From assembly GCA_963805405.1 (NCBI GenBank), contig CAWDUC010000020.1, forward strand, positions 558,001-622,000: a stretch of DNA of 64,000 nt. The letters are read 5' to 3'. The notes under the pieces were generated by a model, which saw only the letters and a program-made list of their open reading frames with translations, ran no database searches and had not been told where the DNA came from. A program made the translations under genes and the position numbers. Shown piece after piece: positions 56,513 through 64,000 of this stretch. The stretch is from JAEUMG01 sp963805405 (GTDB taxonomy: Bacteria > Pseudomonadota > Alphaproteobacteria > Rhizobiales > Aestuariivirgaceae). Numbering within the stretch: position 1 is the stretch's first letter; each line of letters begins with the position of its first letter.

Positions 56513-57811
56513 GTTCGTCCTCGACTGTCCGCACGTTGCGCGGTTACCAGATTGGTGGCTTTGTCGGTTTAGGCCTGCTTGTCGGGGTGCTGGGGACCTG
56601 GGCAGTGATGGCGCCGATCCAAGGGGCCGTTATTGCGCCGGGCGTCACAGTGGTCGAGAGTTACCTCAAGCGCATTCAGCATCGCGACGGCGGTATTGTC
56701 GCCGATATCGCGGTGAAGGAAGGCGATCGTGTCGAGGCCGGCGCGTTACTCGTCAAGCTCGATGAAACCGACGCGCGCGCCGAACTTGCGATCCTGCAAT
56801 CGATGCTCGATGAATTCGAAGCCAAGAAGGCGCGGCTGATTGCCGAACGCGACGACTTGAGGTGAAATCAGTTTTCCGAAAACCATCGAGGCGCGCGCCA
56901 AGGACCAGCACATCGCCGACCTGATTGCCGGCCAAAACAAGCTGTTTACCGTCCAGAAAGCCGCCCTGACCGGCCGGATCGAACAGCTGACAGAGCGCAT
57001 CGGCCAGCTTCAGCAGGAAGTACAAGGCCTTCAGGCGCAGTACGCGTCGAAGAAAGAACAGACAGTCTTGGTGCGCGAGGAACTCGGCAACCTCAAGCAA
57101 TTGCTGAAACAGGGCTTGGTTCAAGCCAACCGCGTATTCGCACTCGATCGCGAGCGGGCACGCCTCGAAGGGGAGGAAGGCGAACTCGTGGCGCAGATCG
57201 CCTCGACCGAAGGGCGGGTCAGCGAAACCAAACTGCAGATCATTCAGATCGAGGACGATGCCCGCACGAAGACACTGGGCGACCTGCGCGAGGCTGAGGC
57301 GGGCATTTCCGAGAACATGGAGCGGTATGTTGCCACCGATGCGAAACTGAAGCGCACGGAGATTCGCGCTCCACGGGCGGGGATCGTGCATCAGCTCGCC
57401 GTCCACACGATCGGCGGCGTAATCGCTCCCGGCGCGGACATCATGGCGATCGTGCCTGAACTCGATGAACTCGTCATCGACACGCATGTGCGTCCGGAGG
57501 ATATAGATCAGGTCAATATCGGCCAGATGGCACAAGTGCGTTTTCCAGCCTTCGACCTTCGCACAACGCCTGAGATCAATGGCGAGGTCGTGCAAGTCGC
57601 CGCCGACCTTACGCAGACCTCAAAGGATCTCCCGCCCTATTTCGCGGTGCGGGTGCGACTCGGGGCAGACCAGATCAAATTGCTCGGCGCCAACAAACTT
57701 AGGCCGGGGATGCCAGCCGAGGCGTTCATCCAGACGCAGGAGCGCTCGCCGCTCAGTTATTTCCTGCAACCTCTGACGGACCAGATCGCCCATACCTTCC
57801 GAGAGGGCTGA
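56509..57811 (+). CDS. Type I secretion membrane-fusion protein, HlyD family (one indel)
   Basis: Periplasmic adaptor, about 433 aa after correction. One N-terminal helix (residues 13-36, GGFVGLGLLVGVLGTWAVMAP), lipoyl/hairpin region with coiled coils (residues about 95-270) and a beta-barrel domain (RAPRAGIVHQLAVHTIGGVI, VRPEDIDQVNIGQMAQVRFPAF). An extra G near 56861 ends the first frame at 56865; without it the protein continues DLSEISFPKTIEARAKDQ. It overlaps the ATPase gene by 4 bases (ATGA). Confidence 0.85.
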
Positions 57812-57867
57812 CAAACCGCTTTCAACGCGCTAGGCAGGCAACCCGGTGCAGGAGTCGGGCGGATCCG

Positions 57868-58140
57868 ATGTCTATGATCGATGATCTCACGTGGTGGCTC
57901 TTTCGGTCCAGGGGTGATCCAATGAATATTGTCTATGTGATTGTAATCGGCATCGTCCTGGCGATCGGGAGCTTCTTGATCGGCGGCGCCTATACGATTG
58001 TGCCGGTGAGCACGCCAACCGCCGTGGGTTCTTTTGTGCTCAACCGCTATACGGGAAACATCTGGCTCTGCAACACCAATAGTTGCCGTGAAATCCCTAA
58101 CTACCAACCCAAGCCGGGGGCGGAGCCGCCGGGCGGTTGA
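57868..58140 (+). CDS. Small membrane protein of unknown function
   Basis: A 90-aa protein with one hydrophobic helix (about 20-44) followed by a Pro-rich C-terminal part with two Cys (WLCNTNSCREIP). Start at 57868 or MNIVYV at 57922. No family recognised. Between type I secretion genes and the sulfotransferase, same strand. Confidence 0.45.
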   Translation: MSMIDDLTWWLFRSRGDPMNIVYVIVIGIVLAIGSFLIGGAYTIVPVSTPTAVGSFVLNRYTGNIWLCNTNSCREIPNYQPKPGAEPPGG

Positions 58141-58193
58141 TGATCCAGCGATAGTGATAGCCCAAACGGGGTCGTTCATAGAATTAAGTCGCG

Positions 58194-59027
58194 ATGTCCT
58201 ATTTTCGTTATGCAAAGCAGCAGTTCCTTCAGAAGGGCTATCCCGCGGTCTTGCGCCGGAAGATGCTTTCGCTTGAAGAACGGCGCATAGCAGCCTCACC
58301 ATTCTATGTGCGACATCCCTATCAAGGAGCGATGACTCTGCGCGATGTAGATTTGCGCTGCGTTGTCATTCCCGAACAAAAGGTGCTGTACCACCGGATT
58401 CCCAAAAACGGGAACTCCTCGCTGGTATCAACCATGCTCAATATCTTCGAAGGAGGCGACCTTGCACAACGTATCGAGGACAAGCGCTATGCGAAGAAGC
58501 TCGTCCAGAATGCGTCCGAACTCACCCCCGAACAGGTCGACGATCTTGACGCGTACACAAAGTTCCTGATTGCGCGCAATCCTTACGACCGAACGCTATC
58601 GGCCTATCTCAGCAAGGTAGTTAAGCGCTATCCAAAGCTCAAACCGGAACACCCGCTCAAGCAGAATTTCGCCGGACATCGAGAGGGCGCGAAGCCCCCA
58701 GATTTCGAGAGTTTCTGCCGCTACCTTGTCGGCGGCGGTCTCCATATTGATCATCATTGGTCGCCCCAGCACGATTATCTCGTGTTGCCCATTGCGCAAT
58801 ATGATTTCGTTGCGAAGCTCGAAACGATCGACAGCGATTTTCCGCGGATCGTGGCGCGGATCGCTCCATGGCGGGAAGAGAAATTGCTTGTGAGAGAGGA
58901 CGGACCGCACCGGACCTCCGCCGCCTCAAAGCGCGCGCAGTTTTACTCCGATGCTTGTTACGCAATTGTTGCGGAACTGTTTGCGCGAGATTTCGAGATC
59001 TTTGGCTATGATCCCGACGATCGCTAG
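58194..59027 (+). CDS. Sulfotransferase family 2-like protein
   Basis: A 277-aa protein. The PAPS-binding 5' loop is seen in YHRIPKNGNSSLVSTML (PKxGxSS type) and the 3' phosphate motif in FLIARNPYDRTLSAYLSK. Members sulfate carbohydrates or other surface molecules and include capsule/nodulation-type enzymes. GC is a little lower than in neighbours, suggesting recent gain. The target is unknown. Confidence 0.75.
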   Translation: MSYFRYAKQQFLQKGYPAVLRRKMLSLEERRIAASPFYVRHPYQGAMTLRDVDLRCVVIPEQKVLYHRIPKNGNSSLVSTMLNIFEGGDLAQRIEDKRYAKKLVQNASELTPEQVDDLDAYTKFLIARNPYDRTLSAYLSKVVKRYPKLKPEHPLKQNFAGHREGAKPPDFESFCRYLVGGGLHIDHHWSPQHDYLVLPIAQYDFVAKLETIDSDFPRIVARIAPWREEKLLVREDGPHRTSAASKRAQFYSDACYAIVAELFARDFEIFGYDPDDR

Positions 59028-59433
59028 CGGGTATGAATAGAGTCGGCGACTAAGGCCCTATCCGGTATCGCTAGCACGCTCATTGCTGGCTTTCTTGAGC
59101 AAATCGAGATTGCCTTTGAAGGTGTATTGGCCGCGATGGATCCGTGGAAGCCGATCACGACAAACAGTGGCGGAGGGGAGTCCTCCTCTTCCATTAGGCT
59201 CCATCAACCTCGCGATTCTCCAGTTTTACTGGGATTTGGCCGTTCCGCTATCGCCTGGCGTGCGAAAGCGATCCTGGCTTCTCCCCTGGGTAGTTGTAGA
59301 TCAGCCGCCAATGCGCGTTCGTGTTTGCCCAAGCTTGATATTGCTGGTAGGCACCTCCTTCTCCACGCGCCCGCTACCCAAGAAAACAACCCGCAGCTCA
59401 TACACCCCTGCCAAAGACAAGGGAGACCGATCT
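59028..59433. other. Interval without a supportable gene
   Basis: About 400 bases after the sulfotransferase. Several short frames are open but without a good RBS or any recognisable product. On the minus strand 59050-59150 a frame reads RIHRGQYTFKGNLDLLKKA and then stops, perhaps a remnant of a gene end. The composition is lower in GC than the flanking housekeeping DNA. Confidence 0.4.
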
Positions 59434-59598
59434 ATGCCTTTCAAACCAAACTACGGACAACAGCGCCAAGACCGCGAGCGTTCGAAACTCAAGAAGGCGC
59501 AGGCCAAACTTGATCGCCAAGACCAGAAAACGGTCGAGCGAAAACAAGAGAACGTGGAGCAGCACGTCACGGAGGGTGGCGATGGGAAAGAAAGCTAA
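59434..59598 (+). CDS. Small basic coiled protein, MPFKPNY type
   Basis: A 54-aa highly charged protein starting MPFKPNYGQQRQDRERSKLK and consisting of Lys/Arg/Gln/Glu-rich helix. Such short proteins are common in Hyphomicrobiales, function unknown. GGGAGA upstream of ATG. Overlaps the next gene by 17 bases. Confidence 0.6.
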   Translation: MPFKPNYGQQRQDRERSKLKKAQAKLDRQDQKTVERKQENVEQHVTEGGDGKES

Positions 59599-59809
59599 AC
59601 ATCGGGATCAAGGAGAGTTCGCGCTATTCGACGTTATTTACGAGGATGGCCGCATGACTTCTCGGCGGCGCGTGCCGATGGAGGTTATTGCGGGCTTAGA
59701 CGGCGAACAGGCGGCTTGGAGCACTATCCAAGAGCAGGACGACGCCATTGCAGAAAAAGCTGGAACTTCACGAGGCAAGATTAAGTCCGTGACGCGTGTT
59801 CGGGACTAG
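59582..59809 (+). CDS. Small hypothetical protein
   Basis: A 75-aa protein with GEFALFDVIYEDGRMTSRRRVP, then a short helix. The start ATG at 59582 has GGAGGG just upstream and overlaps the preceding small gene, so the two are translated from one message. Unknown function. Confidence 0.55.
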   Translation: MGKKAKHRDQGEFALFDVIYEDGRMTSRRRVPMEVIAGLDGEQAAWSTIQEQDDAIAEKAGTSRGKIKSVTRVRD

Positions 59810-59967
59810 TGTTGGTTTGGTCTCCCTTAAGACGGTCGTTGCCGAAAAAGACGCGTCCGTCGAGCTGCTCGAATCGCGGGCCTATTTGCTCTGGGTTTAT
59901 TTGCGCGAAAAGTGCCTTCAAGAAGTTAGCCGAGTACCCGCTGCAATCGATGAGCCAGACCGCATGC

Positions 59968-60159
59968 TCACAGGTCGTAATCGGAAACGACTACATTGAT
60001 GATTTCATCATCGGTTAGCTCCGGAAAGTCGCTGCGGAGACCAACAATTTGCCCCCACATCCCAGACTTTACGCTGGATAGCGGATCTACGCCTGTCTCC
60101 TCACGTATTCGGGCGCAGGCGCGGCTCACAAGTATTTCAGTTTCAATTCTTTTTGACAT
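59968..60159 (-). CDS. Small hypothetical protein
   Basis: A 63-aa ORF beginning MSKRIETEILVSRACARIRE and ending acidic (PELTDDEIINVVVSDYDL). Reasonable codon use, but RBS is weak. No family recognised; could be chance. Confidence 0.35.
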   Translation of the reverse strand: MSKRIETEILVSRACARIREETGVDPLSSVKSGMWGQIVGLRSDFPELTDDEIINVVVSDYDL

Positions 60160-60181
60160 CATCTGCGCATATTCGGACCCA

Positions 60182-60385
60182 TCACGAAATCTTTAGATTC
60201 CCAGCACTCGACTTGCCGCGGTCGGTTACCACATCATAGCTGACCTTTTGTCCCTCGTTCAGGCTACTAGCTCCGGCTCGCTCGACGGCGCTTATATGGA
60301 CGAAGACGTCCTTCCCACCGTCATCAGGTTGAATGAATCCAAAGCCCTTCTGGGAATTAAACCATTTTACTGTTCCGTTTGGCAT
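60182..60385 (-). CDS. Cold-shock domain protein
   Basis: A 67-aa CspA-type nucleic acid-binding protein. RNP-1 in NSQKGFGFIQPDD and RNP-2 in DVFVHISAVERAG. GGAG before ATG at 60385. An upstream interval of about 270 bases to the tRNA gene probably holds a long 5' leader as in many csp genes. Confidence 0.9.
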   Translation of the reverse strand: MPNGTVKWFNSQKGFGFIQPDDGGKDVFVHISAVERAGASSLNEGQKVSYDVVTDRGKSSAGNLKIS

Positions 60386-60654
60386 TGCCACTACTCCGCT
60401 TGGCTCCCCGTAACTATCGTTCTGCGGATTGAGTTTGTCGATAGAAAACGCCAGCGTTCTGACCAACAGCAAGCATTATGAATTGCCGTGAAAACGACAT
60501 GGGCTCCCGCTGGCTGGCGTATTCGGCCTAGCATGCTCAGTCCGAACCACGGGAAGCCAGGGCTGGCGTTCTTCAACCCGGGTGTAACCTGAGGGTTCGC
60601 TTTGGTGAGCTCGTATATTTAAGATTGAAAATATTCAAACAAATCACTGGTAGT

Positions 60655-60744
60655 TGGCGGAGGGGGAGGGATTCGAACCCCCGGAGGGCTTGCACCCTCA
60701 ACGGTTTTCAAGACCGCCGCAATCGACCGCTCTGCCACCCCTCC
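60655..60744 (-). tRNA. tRNA-Ser(UGA)
   Basis: A 90-base minus-strand tRNA with encoded CCA (60655-60657). Acceptor stem GGAGGGG pairs with CCCCTCC, discriminator G; anticodon loop CTTGAAA gives UGA; a long variable arm and the TTCGAATC T-loop are typical of class II tRNA-Ser. Confidence 0.95.
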
Positions 60745-60867
60745 GCAAGAGTGATTTCAATCACTTAGCGAAGCATCACCGTCAGTCCAAACCGAGAATT
60801 GGCACCGGATTGGCACCCATTCAAGGCGATCACCGTTCGGGCGGCACTCTGAGCGCCGCGTCTATAC

Positions 60868-61160
60868 CTATAGCTGCAGTGCTGCCTGTTCGGCGGTCTT
60901 TTCGAACTGGTAAGCATAGACATTAAGCGTGACCGCGGCGCTCCCATGCCCCAGGCGCCGGCTAACCGTCAAGACTCGTCTCCAGTTGCGATATCCGAGC
61001 CGGTGAGAGGGGTTCGAGGACGGAGGAGGGGAGCGTGATGGTCCGCCGCCCCTTGCGCGTCTTGGGCGATTAAAAGCGCAATCCTGCGCGAGTCTCTTCG
61101 AGGCTGCGTTCAACTCGACCCGTATTCGCCTGAAAGGACGATCCATTTCCATCGCCCCGA
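60868..61160 (-). pseudogene. Tyrosine recombinase (phage-type integrase) remnant
   Basis: Minus-strand fragments of an integrase. VERSLEETRAGLRF, then a stop codon in place of a Lys, SPKTRKGRRTITLPSSVLEPL and QLETSLDG, then in another frame VSRRLGHGSAAVTLNVYAYQ and FEKTAEQAALQL at the C-terminus. The middle part with the catalytic Arg/His residues is missing, so about 80-90 residues are deleted. Lies 124 bases from tRNA-Ser. Non-functional remnant of a mobile element; family recognition is strong from the two halves. Confidence 0.7.
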
Positions 61161-61275
61161 GTTGAGTGGGTGGTGGGGAATCGGCGCGCTCGGGCCTGGC
61201 CAGATTAACGACGACCCAGTGCCATGGACCGGACGGTCTTTCGCCCGTTACCCGCATCCGCTACAGGAAGTCTCC

Positions 61276-61965
61276 ATGCGGACGAATTATCAATGCTCGG
61301 TCACTGATCTCGCAAGGGCGGGGCAGGGTGATTACGTGCGCGACCAGGTCGGAGCCGGCGATTCGATCGAACTGCGCCCTGATGCAACGGCGCCCGGCGC
61401 AATCATCGCATTTCACCACGGTAACCGGATAGGCCGTCTCAGCGAAGTGGATCGCTGGATTGGTCCGCATCTCGCCAAGAACGGTGACCAAGCGGCTCAC
61501 GTTGATGATCTCGTCGTGGATAACGAGGGTGAAATCGATTCGATTGACCTCAGCGTGGAACTTGCGCTGCCGGACGGGTCGCAAATGCCTAAGTCCGTCA
61601 TCGGCGAGATCGGCGAGGAACTCCGATTATTGATGACGGTCGTGATGGCAGATGGAGTCTATCACGTCCAGGAGCAGCAGGTGCTCCAGCGCTTTGCGGA
61701 TGTGCGGGCGCGGGAAGTCGGCGTTGTTCCTGCCAATGGCGAGGTTGCGCGCGCGATCAGGTGGGCACGCCGGCATCTTCCCAGCCCCTTCGAGACCGCC
61801 CAGATCATAGGCAGGCTGGCTATCGATCGCCCTACGGCATTCGACGCCATTCTCGAGGTCGCCGATCTGACGGCAGAAATGGACGGCAAGGTCGTGGATG
61901 CGGAGCGAGCCAAGGTGGAAATGCTGCGAGAATTGATCGCGGTCGGCCGGCAATACATTAGGTAA
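61276..61965 (+). CDS. HIRAN-like plus TerB-like protein
   Basis: A 229-aa protein. The N-terminal half (residues 20-80, DYVRDQVGAGDSIELRPD, GNRIGRLSEVDRWIGPHLAK) resembles a HIRAN domain, which binds DNA ends in repair helicases. The C-terminal half is helical and TerB-like (GEELRLLMTVVMADGVYHVQEQQVL; ILEVADLTAEMDGKVVDAE). RBS AGGAAG precedes ATG. The combination is unusual; both assignments come from pattern recall. Confidence 0.45.
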   Translation: MRTNYQCSVTDLARAGQGDYVRDQVGAGDSIELRPDATAPGAIIAFHHGNRIGRLSEVDRWIGPHLAKNGDQAAHVDDLVVDNEGEIDSIDLSVELALPDGSQMPKSVIGEIGEELRLLMTVVMADGVYHVQEQQVLQRFADVRAREVGVVPANGEVARAIRWARRHLPSPFETAQIIGRLAIDRPTAFDAILEVADLTAEMDGKVVDAERAKVEMLRELIAVGRQYIR

Positions 61966-61981
61966 CAGCTGAGCGAATCCG

Positions 61982-62602
61982 ATGTGCTCTTTGGCAACGC
62001 GCGAGGATGAACGCAGGCCGAGGGCCTTGACCAAGAGGTTTCTGGCTCACTGGCTGATTGTTGTTCTTGTCGTGCCGTTCGCAATATCAGCCGCGCTGGC
62101 GCAGGAGACAGTAGATATCGGCAAGCTCCCCGGAAAGCCGATCGACAAAAACTGGTTCCACTACACCAATCGGCAATACGGGCTGAGTGCCGATATCCCG
62201 GCTTCAGGTTTTGCATATGAGTTGGGGGATCTTGGCGATGAACTCTCCTTGACCTCCGCCGATGGCGAACAGTCGATCACCGTATATGGGTCGCAGGACG
62301 TCGACCCCAATCTCAGAGGCAATAATCTGAGTCTGGCTTTTGCGGCGCTGGCTGCGGCACAGATCGACGCGATGCGTCTTGGCGGCATCGAAGTTACGCT
62401 CGAAAACGTCCATCCGCTCTCGTTCGAGGTTGGCGCCACCGATGCCAGTTATCTCTACTATCAAAAGGGAGTGATCTCGGAGAACTGCCCGACCCTGACG
62501 GCGAACTTGTGGATCAAGTATCCCGTGGAGGCGAAGGGCGAGTTTGATGAGATTGTCAAACGCATGTCGCAGTCGCTTTCGATGGCCTGCGCCGCAGAAT
62601 AG
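61982..62602 (+). CDS. Secreted hypothetical protein
   Basis: A 206-aa protein with a signal peptide-like segment (about residues 18-40, LAHWLIVVLVVPFAISAALA) and a soluble beta-rich body containing DIGKLPGKPIDKNWFHYTNR and two Cys near the end. A TTG at about 62027 is a shorter alternative start giving a standard signal peptide. Function unknown; 16 bases downstream of the HIRAN/TerB-like gene. Confidence 0.55.
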   Translation: MCSLATREDERRPRALTKRFLAHWLIVVLVVPFAISAALAQETVDIGKLPGKPIDKNWFHYTNRQYGLSADIPASGFAYELGDLGDELSLTSADGEQSITVYGSQDVDPNLRGNNLSLAFAALAAAQIDAMRLGGIEVTLENVHPLSFEVGATDASYLYYQKGVISENCPTLTANLWIKYPVEAKGEFDEIVKRMSQSLSMACAAE

Positions 62603-62819
62603 AAGCCTGGAAATTCTTCCATCTAAAGTAGTGGCGCAATTCTACGTCATATATTTCCAGTTAATGCAGTAGTGCGCAGCGTTTTACAGACGAATATTGT
62701 GCCGTATCTGCAACATATTCTTAGAATTTCACAGCTTTTGCTCCAGACAATCTGGTTCGTGACGAAATCCTCTCCTACCGTCGAGGCCACGATTCTGAAG
62801 GCTGATGGTTGGAGTTGTC

Positions 62820-63341
62820 ATGAAGTTTGTGAAGGCTGCGCTTGCTGGGCTTGCTTTGCTCGGTTGCCATAGTGTCGCGAATGCCGAGGACGAGTCGTCG
62901 GGAGCTTATATTCGCGCTGACCTCGGCTGGTCGTATACGGATTGGGGTGAGGGTGACAGCGCCTTCGTCGGTGGCGGTGGTCTCGGTTATCAGTTCAATG
63001 ATTGGCTCCGCAGCGATGTGACGGTCTCCTATTCCGGGACCTATGACATCGGGTGGTGGTACGGCGGGAGCATGAGTTCGATTTCGGGACTGGCGAATGT
63101 CTATCTCGATATCCCCACCGGCAGTACCTTCACGCCCTACGTTGGGGCTGGCGCAGGCATGACATGGGTGGATCGCGGAGAAAGCGACAGCGCCTTCGCC
63201 TTTGACCTGACCGGCGGTTTCGCGATCGATGTAACCGACAATTTTACCCTCGATTTTGGCTATCGCTACGTCAACACCAACGCCGAGGGTACGAACCTGC
63301 AGCAGCACCAGGGCTTAGCCGGCGTCCGGTTCGGCTTCTGA
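62820..63341 (+). CDS. Outer-membrane beta-barrel protein
   Basis: A 173-aa porin-like protein. Signal peptide 1-22 (MKFVKAALAGLALLGCHSVA), then about eight amphipathic strands (GAYIRADLGWSYTDW; GGGGLGYQFNDWLRSDVTVSY; FTPYVGAGAGMTW) and a C-terminal Phe (GVRFGF), the usual outer-membrane insertion mark. Small Omp25/RopB-like proteins are common in rhizobia. Start 62820. Confidence 0.85.
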   Translation: MKFVKAALAGLALLGCHSVANAEDESSGAYIRADLGWSYTDWGEGDSAFVGGGGLGYQFNDWLRSDVTVSYSGTYDIGWWYGGSMSSISGLANVYLDIPTGSTFTPYVGAGAGMTWVDRGESDSAFAFDLTGGFAIDVTDNFTLDFGYRYVNTNAEGTNLQQHQGLAGVRFGF

Positions 63342-63354
63342 TCGAAAGCGTGCC

Positions 63355-63370
63355 TCCCCAAAAGGGGAGC
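63355..63370. terminator. Hairpin after the beta-barrel gene
   Basis: CTCCCC-AAAA-GGGGAG, a 6-bp stem 14 bases past the stop. GC-rich sequence follows; no T-run, so it is only a possible terminator. Confidence 0.4.
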
Positions 63371-63460
63371 GGCGGCCGCCGGACAATGCCAGCGACCGCC
63401 GCTACGTGGGCCTGGACAGCGAGGGGGCGGGGGAACTGTCCAGGTGAGAACTTTTAAGGC

Positions 63461-63724
63461 CTAGAAAAGGATCGCGGTCGATGCACCCGGTCCGGTGCGA
63501 TAAGCAACCACCAAAGTCTTGTTTCCAGTTACCGTCGTGGCGACCGGCAGGCGGTCGGCCTTTGTCGACGAGGGATTGTCGAGCCGGTCTGCCTTTACCG
63601 AAGCATTGGACTGGAGCATCTGGGTGGAAACGGTCGGCTCGATCGAGGCCGAGACGAGGCTCGCCGAAATAAGGAACGCGGCGCCGGCGATGGCAGCTGC
63701 CGTGGTGATGATTGAAGTCTTCAT
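63461..63724 (-). CDS. Small secreted protein with KADRL repeats
   Basis: An 87-aa protein with a signal peptide (1-27, MKTSIITTAAAIAGAAFLIS...). The mature part contains KADRLDNPSSTKADRLPVA, a short internal repeat of KADRL. RBS GGGAGAACGA before the ATG at 63724. Unknown function; similar short exported proteins with ADRL occur in Hyphomicrobiales. Confidence 0.6.
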   Translation of the reverse strand: MKTSIITTAAAIAGAAFLISASLVSASIEPTVSTQMLQSNASVKADRLDNPSSTKADRLPVATTVTGNKTLVVAYRTGPGASTAILF

Positions 63725-63970
63725 GTTCGTTCTCCCTGCGGGGCTCGCTCTTGCGTTGCCCAATTCGATGGTGCCGTTTCTACAGCGCTTGTGTTGCAAA
63801 CAATTTTCGCGACCCGCGAAGCTTTGTTTCAAATGTTTCCTGCTTAAGTGCGCCCAACACAGAAACTCTTGAAACGAAACCCTGTTCCTTCCGCCATCCG
63901 ACCGAAACTGACGGTCGCGAAAAGGCCGCCATAGCTGGTGGCCTAAGATGAAGGTCCGGAGGGAAAAGAG

Positions 63971-64000
63971 ATGAGCAGGAAGACGGCGATGATGAAGGGA
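63971..64000 (+). CDS. Start of a gene cut by the window end
   Basis: ATG at 63971 with a purine-rich RBS (GGAGGGAAAAGAG) begins MSRKTAMMKG and runs off the window. Too short to identify. Confidence 0.35.
   Translation, partial: MSRKTAMMKG

Noticed and set aside
59083..59433. N-terminal extension of the MPFKPNY protein
   Set aside because: No homology or RBS; ATG at 59434 has a good RBS and gives the known short protein form.

Overview
The window is about 62-63 % GC and looks like a Hyphomicrobiales (Rhizobiales) alphaproteobacterium. The order tatB-tatC-serS-surE-pcm is typical of that group, and so are a PPi-type phosphofructokinase, an alphaproteobacterial GTTC-N7-GTTC-type SOS box upstream of ssb, a DUF1488 protein and DUF934/DUF2849 proteins in the cysteine cluster. 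Species cannot be named from the sequence alone. It is chromosomal DNA with many housekeeping genes.

Layout. 0-6.4 kb: Tat translocase, seryl-tRNA synthetase, SurE, Pcm, a biotin-dependent carboxylase alpha subunit (PccA type) and acylphosphatase. 6.4-11 kb: DUF4239 membrane protein, cytidine-deaminase-like enzyme, GST, LipB, rhodanese-MetZ pair. 11.1-13.4 kb (minus strand): a compact cassette of a SAM methyltransferase, a previously unmarked 40-aa peptide with a strong ribosome-binding site, a GC-rich hairpin, and a SagB-type FMN dehydrogenase; this has the form of a small RiPP locus and is the best candidate here for an undescribed system. 13.5-24.5 kb: aldehyde dehydrogenase, rpmG, desaturase, transglutaminase-like protease, cytochrome c, DoxX, PPi-PFK, UvrA, secreted proteins. 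24.4-28.9 kb: an operon of LysR, YkgJ-type cysteine-cluster protein, SDR, HisD-like dehydrogenase and Zn-alcohol dehydrogenase, a combination that recalls the HpsO/HpsN/HpsP sulfopropanediol enzymes. 29-37.7 kb: RidA, SSB, then a sulfur-assimilation block (two tandem TSUP permeases, CysH, DUF934, CysI, DUF2849, CysG, ferredoxin) with a divergent XRE-cupin regulator. 38-47 kb: two EamA permeases around an aminotransferase / HD-oxygenase-like / class II aldolase-like operon, an LDH2 dehydrogenase, lytic transglycosylase and an M24 peptidase. 46.8-58 kb: membrane PAS-GGDEF cyclase, a complete ribose-type ABC sugar importer with divergent LacI regulator and operator, and a type I secretion ABC/HlyD pair. 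58-64 kb: sulfotransferase, several small genes, cold-shock protein, tRNA-Ser(UGA), a decayed tyrosine recombinase, a HIRAN/TerB-like protein, a beta-barrel protein and secreted small proteins.

An important caveat: sixteen genes, including essential ones (serS, lipB, uvrA, cysG, cysI), are interrupted by about 28 single-base indels. In every case one-base corrections restore a full-length family member, and about 25 of the 28 are extra bases. I read these as sequencing or assembly errors and annotate the genes across them as single CDS, giving the approximate position of each frame change.
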